A stretch of 59,353 bases of DNA from Thiocapsa sp. (lineage in GTDB: Bacteria > Pseudomonadota > Gammaproteobacteria > Chromatiales > Chromatiaceae). Within the stretch, counting starts at the first letter, position 1, and each line of letters starts with the position of its first letter. This document shows, piece after piece, positions 58,584 through 59,353 of this stretch. The notes under the pieces are model-generated. The model made no database searches, was not told the origin of the DNA, and worked only from the letters and a program-made list of their open reading frames with translations. The stretch covers positions 1 through 59,353 of the forward strand of contig NZ_JAJDNA010000107.1 of NCBI RefSeq assembly GCF_022340925.1, written 5' to 3'. The position numbers and the translations under genes were made by a program.

Positions 58584-59353
58584 ATGACCCGCCAACACCA
58601 GATCCGAGTCCTGCAGCAGGATTGGGCAGACAACCCCCGTTGGACCGATGTGAAGCGCGGCTATTCCGCCGAGGATGTCGTCCGCCTGCGCGGTTCCGTC
58701 CAACCGGAGCAGACCTATGCCAGGCACGGGGCCGAGAAGCTGTGGCGTCTGGTTCGTGGCCATTCGAAAAAAGGCTATGTCAACTGCATGGGTGCCATCA
58801 CGGGAGGCCAAGCGCTGCAACAGGCCAAGGCCGGCATTGAAGCCATCTATCTCTCGGGCTGGCAGGTGGCCGCGGACGGCAACACCTCGGAGACCATGTA
58901 TCCGGACCAGTCCCTGTATGCCTACGACTCCGTGCCTGCCATGGTGCGGCGGATCAACAACGCCTTCAAGCGCGCCGACGAGATCCAATGGTCGAAGGGG
59001 ATTGAGCCGGGTGATTCGGCCTATATCGACTATTTTCTGCCGATCGTGGCGGACGCCGAGGCTGGTTTTGGCGGTGTGCTGAATGCCTTCGAGCTCATGA
59101 AGAACATGATCGAGGCCGGGGCGGCCGGGGTTCATTTCGAGGATCAGCTCGCGTCGGTCAAGAAGTGCGGGCACATGGGCGGGAAGGTGTTGGTCCCGAC
59201 GCGCGAGGCTGTCCAGAAACTGATCGCGGCACGACTCGCCGCCGACGTCATGGGCGTACCGACCCTGCTGCTGGCTCGAACCGATGCGGAGGCCGCGAAT
59301 CTCTTGACCTCCGACGTCGATGACAACGACCGCCCATTCGTAACCGGCGAGCG
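58584..59353 (+). CDS. aceA: isocitrate lyase (partial, 3' end outside window)
   Basis: Glyoxylate-cycle enzyme splitting isocitrate into succinate and glyoxylate. About 257 residues are visible before the window ends. [20 protein letters not shown] at the N-terminus, [20 protein letters not shown], the metal site [15 protein letters not shown] and the catalytic loop [14 protein letters not shown] are all present, followed by [16 protein letters not shown]. The ATG at 58584 has TCGGAG upstream. It supports acetate use by this organism. A second, shorter superfamily member lies at 16884. Confidence 0.97.
   Translation, partial: MTRQHQIRVLQQDWADNPRWTDVKRGYSAEDVVRLRGSVQPEQTYARHGAEKLWRLVRGHSKKGYVNCMGAITGGQALQQAKAGIEAIYLSGWQVAADGNTSETMYPDQSLYAYDSVPAMVRRINNAFKRADEIQWSKGIEPGDSAYIDYFLPIVADAEAGFGGVLNAFELMKNMIEAGAAGVHFEDQLASVKKCGHMGGKVLVPTREAVQKLIAARLAADVMGVPTLLLARTDAEAANLLTSDVDDNDRPFVTGE

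Overview
The window looks like chromosomal DNA of a purple sulfur bacterium (Chromatiaceae, Gammaproteobacteria, near Thiocapsa, Thiorhodococcus or Allochromatium). This rests on high GC, a Gly/Tyr-rich secreted sulfur globule protein, a nifHDK cluster with the nitrogenase-inactivating enzyme DraT, a Calvin-cycle/glycolysis gene run, and the gammaproteobacterial rlmN-pilW-rodZ-hisS-yfgM-bamB-der order. The genus is an inference. No rRNA, tRNA or CRISPR array was seen.

Layout. 1-8 kb: a LolCDE/MacB-like ABC exporter (permease cut by the window edge), a TehA/SLAC1-type transporter with a tiny partner membrane protein, a class-I glutamine amidotransferase, two small membrane proteins and a glutathionyl-hydroquinone reductase-like enzyme. 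7.5-13 kb: accessory DNA with a dispersed repeat, an orphan gene, an IS1380-type transposase remnant, a di-haem peroxidase, alanine dehydrogenase and a YpmS-like membrane-anchored protein. 13.7-16.4 kb: a lower-GC MBOAT + AlgJ/AlgX-like polysaccharide O-acetylation pair. 16.9-26.4 kb: a PEP-mutase/isocitrate-lyase family enzyme, then the der to ndk housekeeping run on the minus strand. 26.6-32.5 kb: a DHH phosphoesterase-like protein, a protein with an internally duplicated Cys/Trp module, an exbB-exbD-exbD-tonB operon with a periplasmic accessory protein, and an L,D-transpeptidase.

32.7-43.6 kb is the nitrogen-fixation island. draT diverges from nifHDK-nifT-fdxN-nafY plus small nif-linked genes. 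A sigma54 -24/-12 element precedes nifH, and each gap in nifHDKT contains a hairpin. A K+-dependent-type membrane pyrophosphatase and an unknown 259-residue protein follow. 43.8 kb holds the sulfur globule gene. 44.8-48.5 kb is the activated-methyl cycle (metK, ahcY, metF), with a clear SAH riboswitch in front of ahcY. 49.6-57.1 kb is tkt-gap-pgk-pyk-fba, closed by a strong terminator. Two 168-bp MITE-like elements sit inside this run and a solo end of the same family lies at the pdxH stop codon. The window ends inside isocitrate lyase.

Themes: carbon fixation and central carbon flux (tkt to fba, aceA), nitrogen fixation with post-translational control (DraT acting on NifH), sulfur storage and methyl-group recycling. 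The least explained items are the MITE family with a covarying core hairpin, the duplicated-module protein at 27.7-28.6 kb, the nif-linked unknowns, and a dispersed repeat at 7.7 and 39.7 kb that keeps a similar reading frame.
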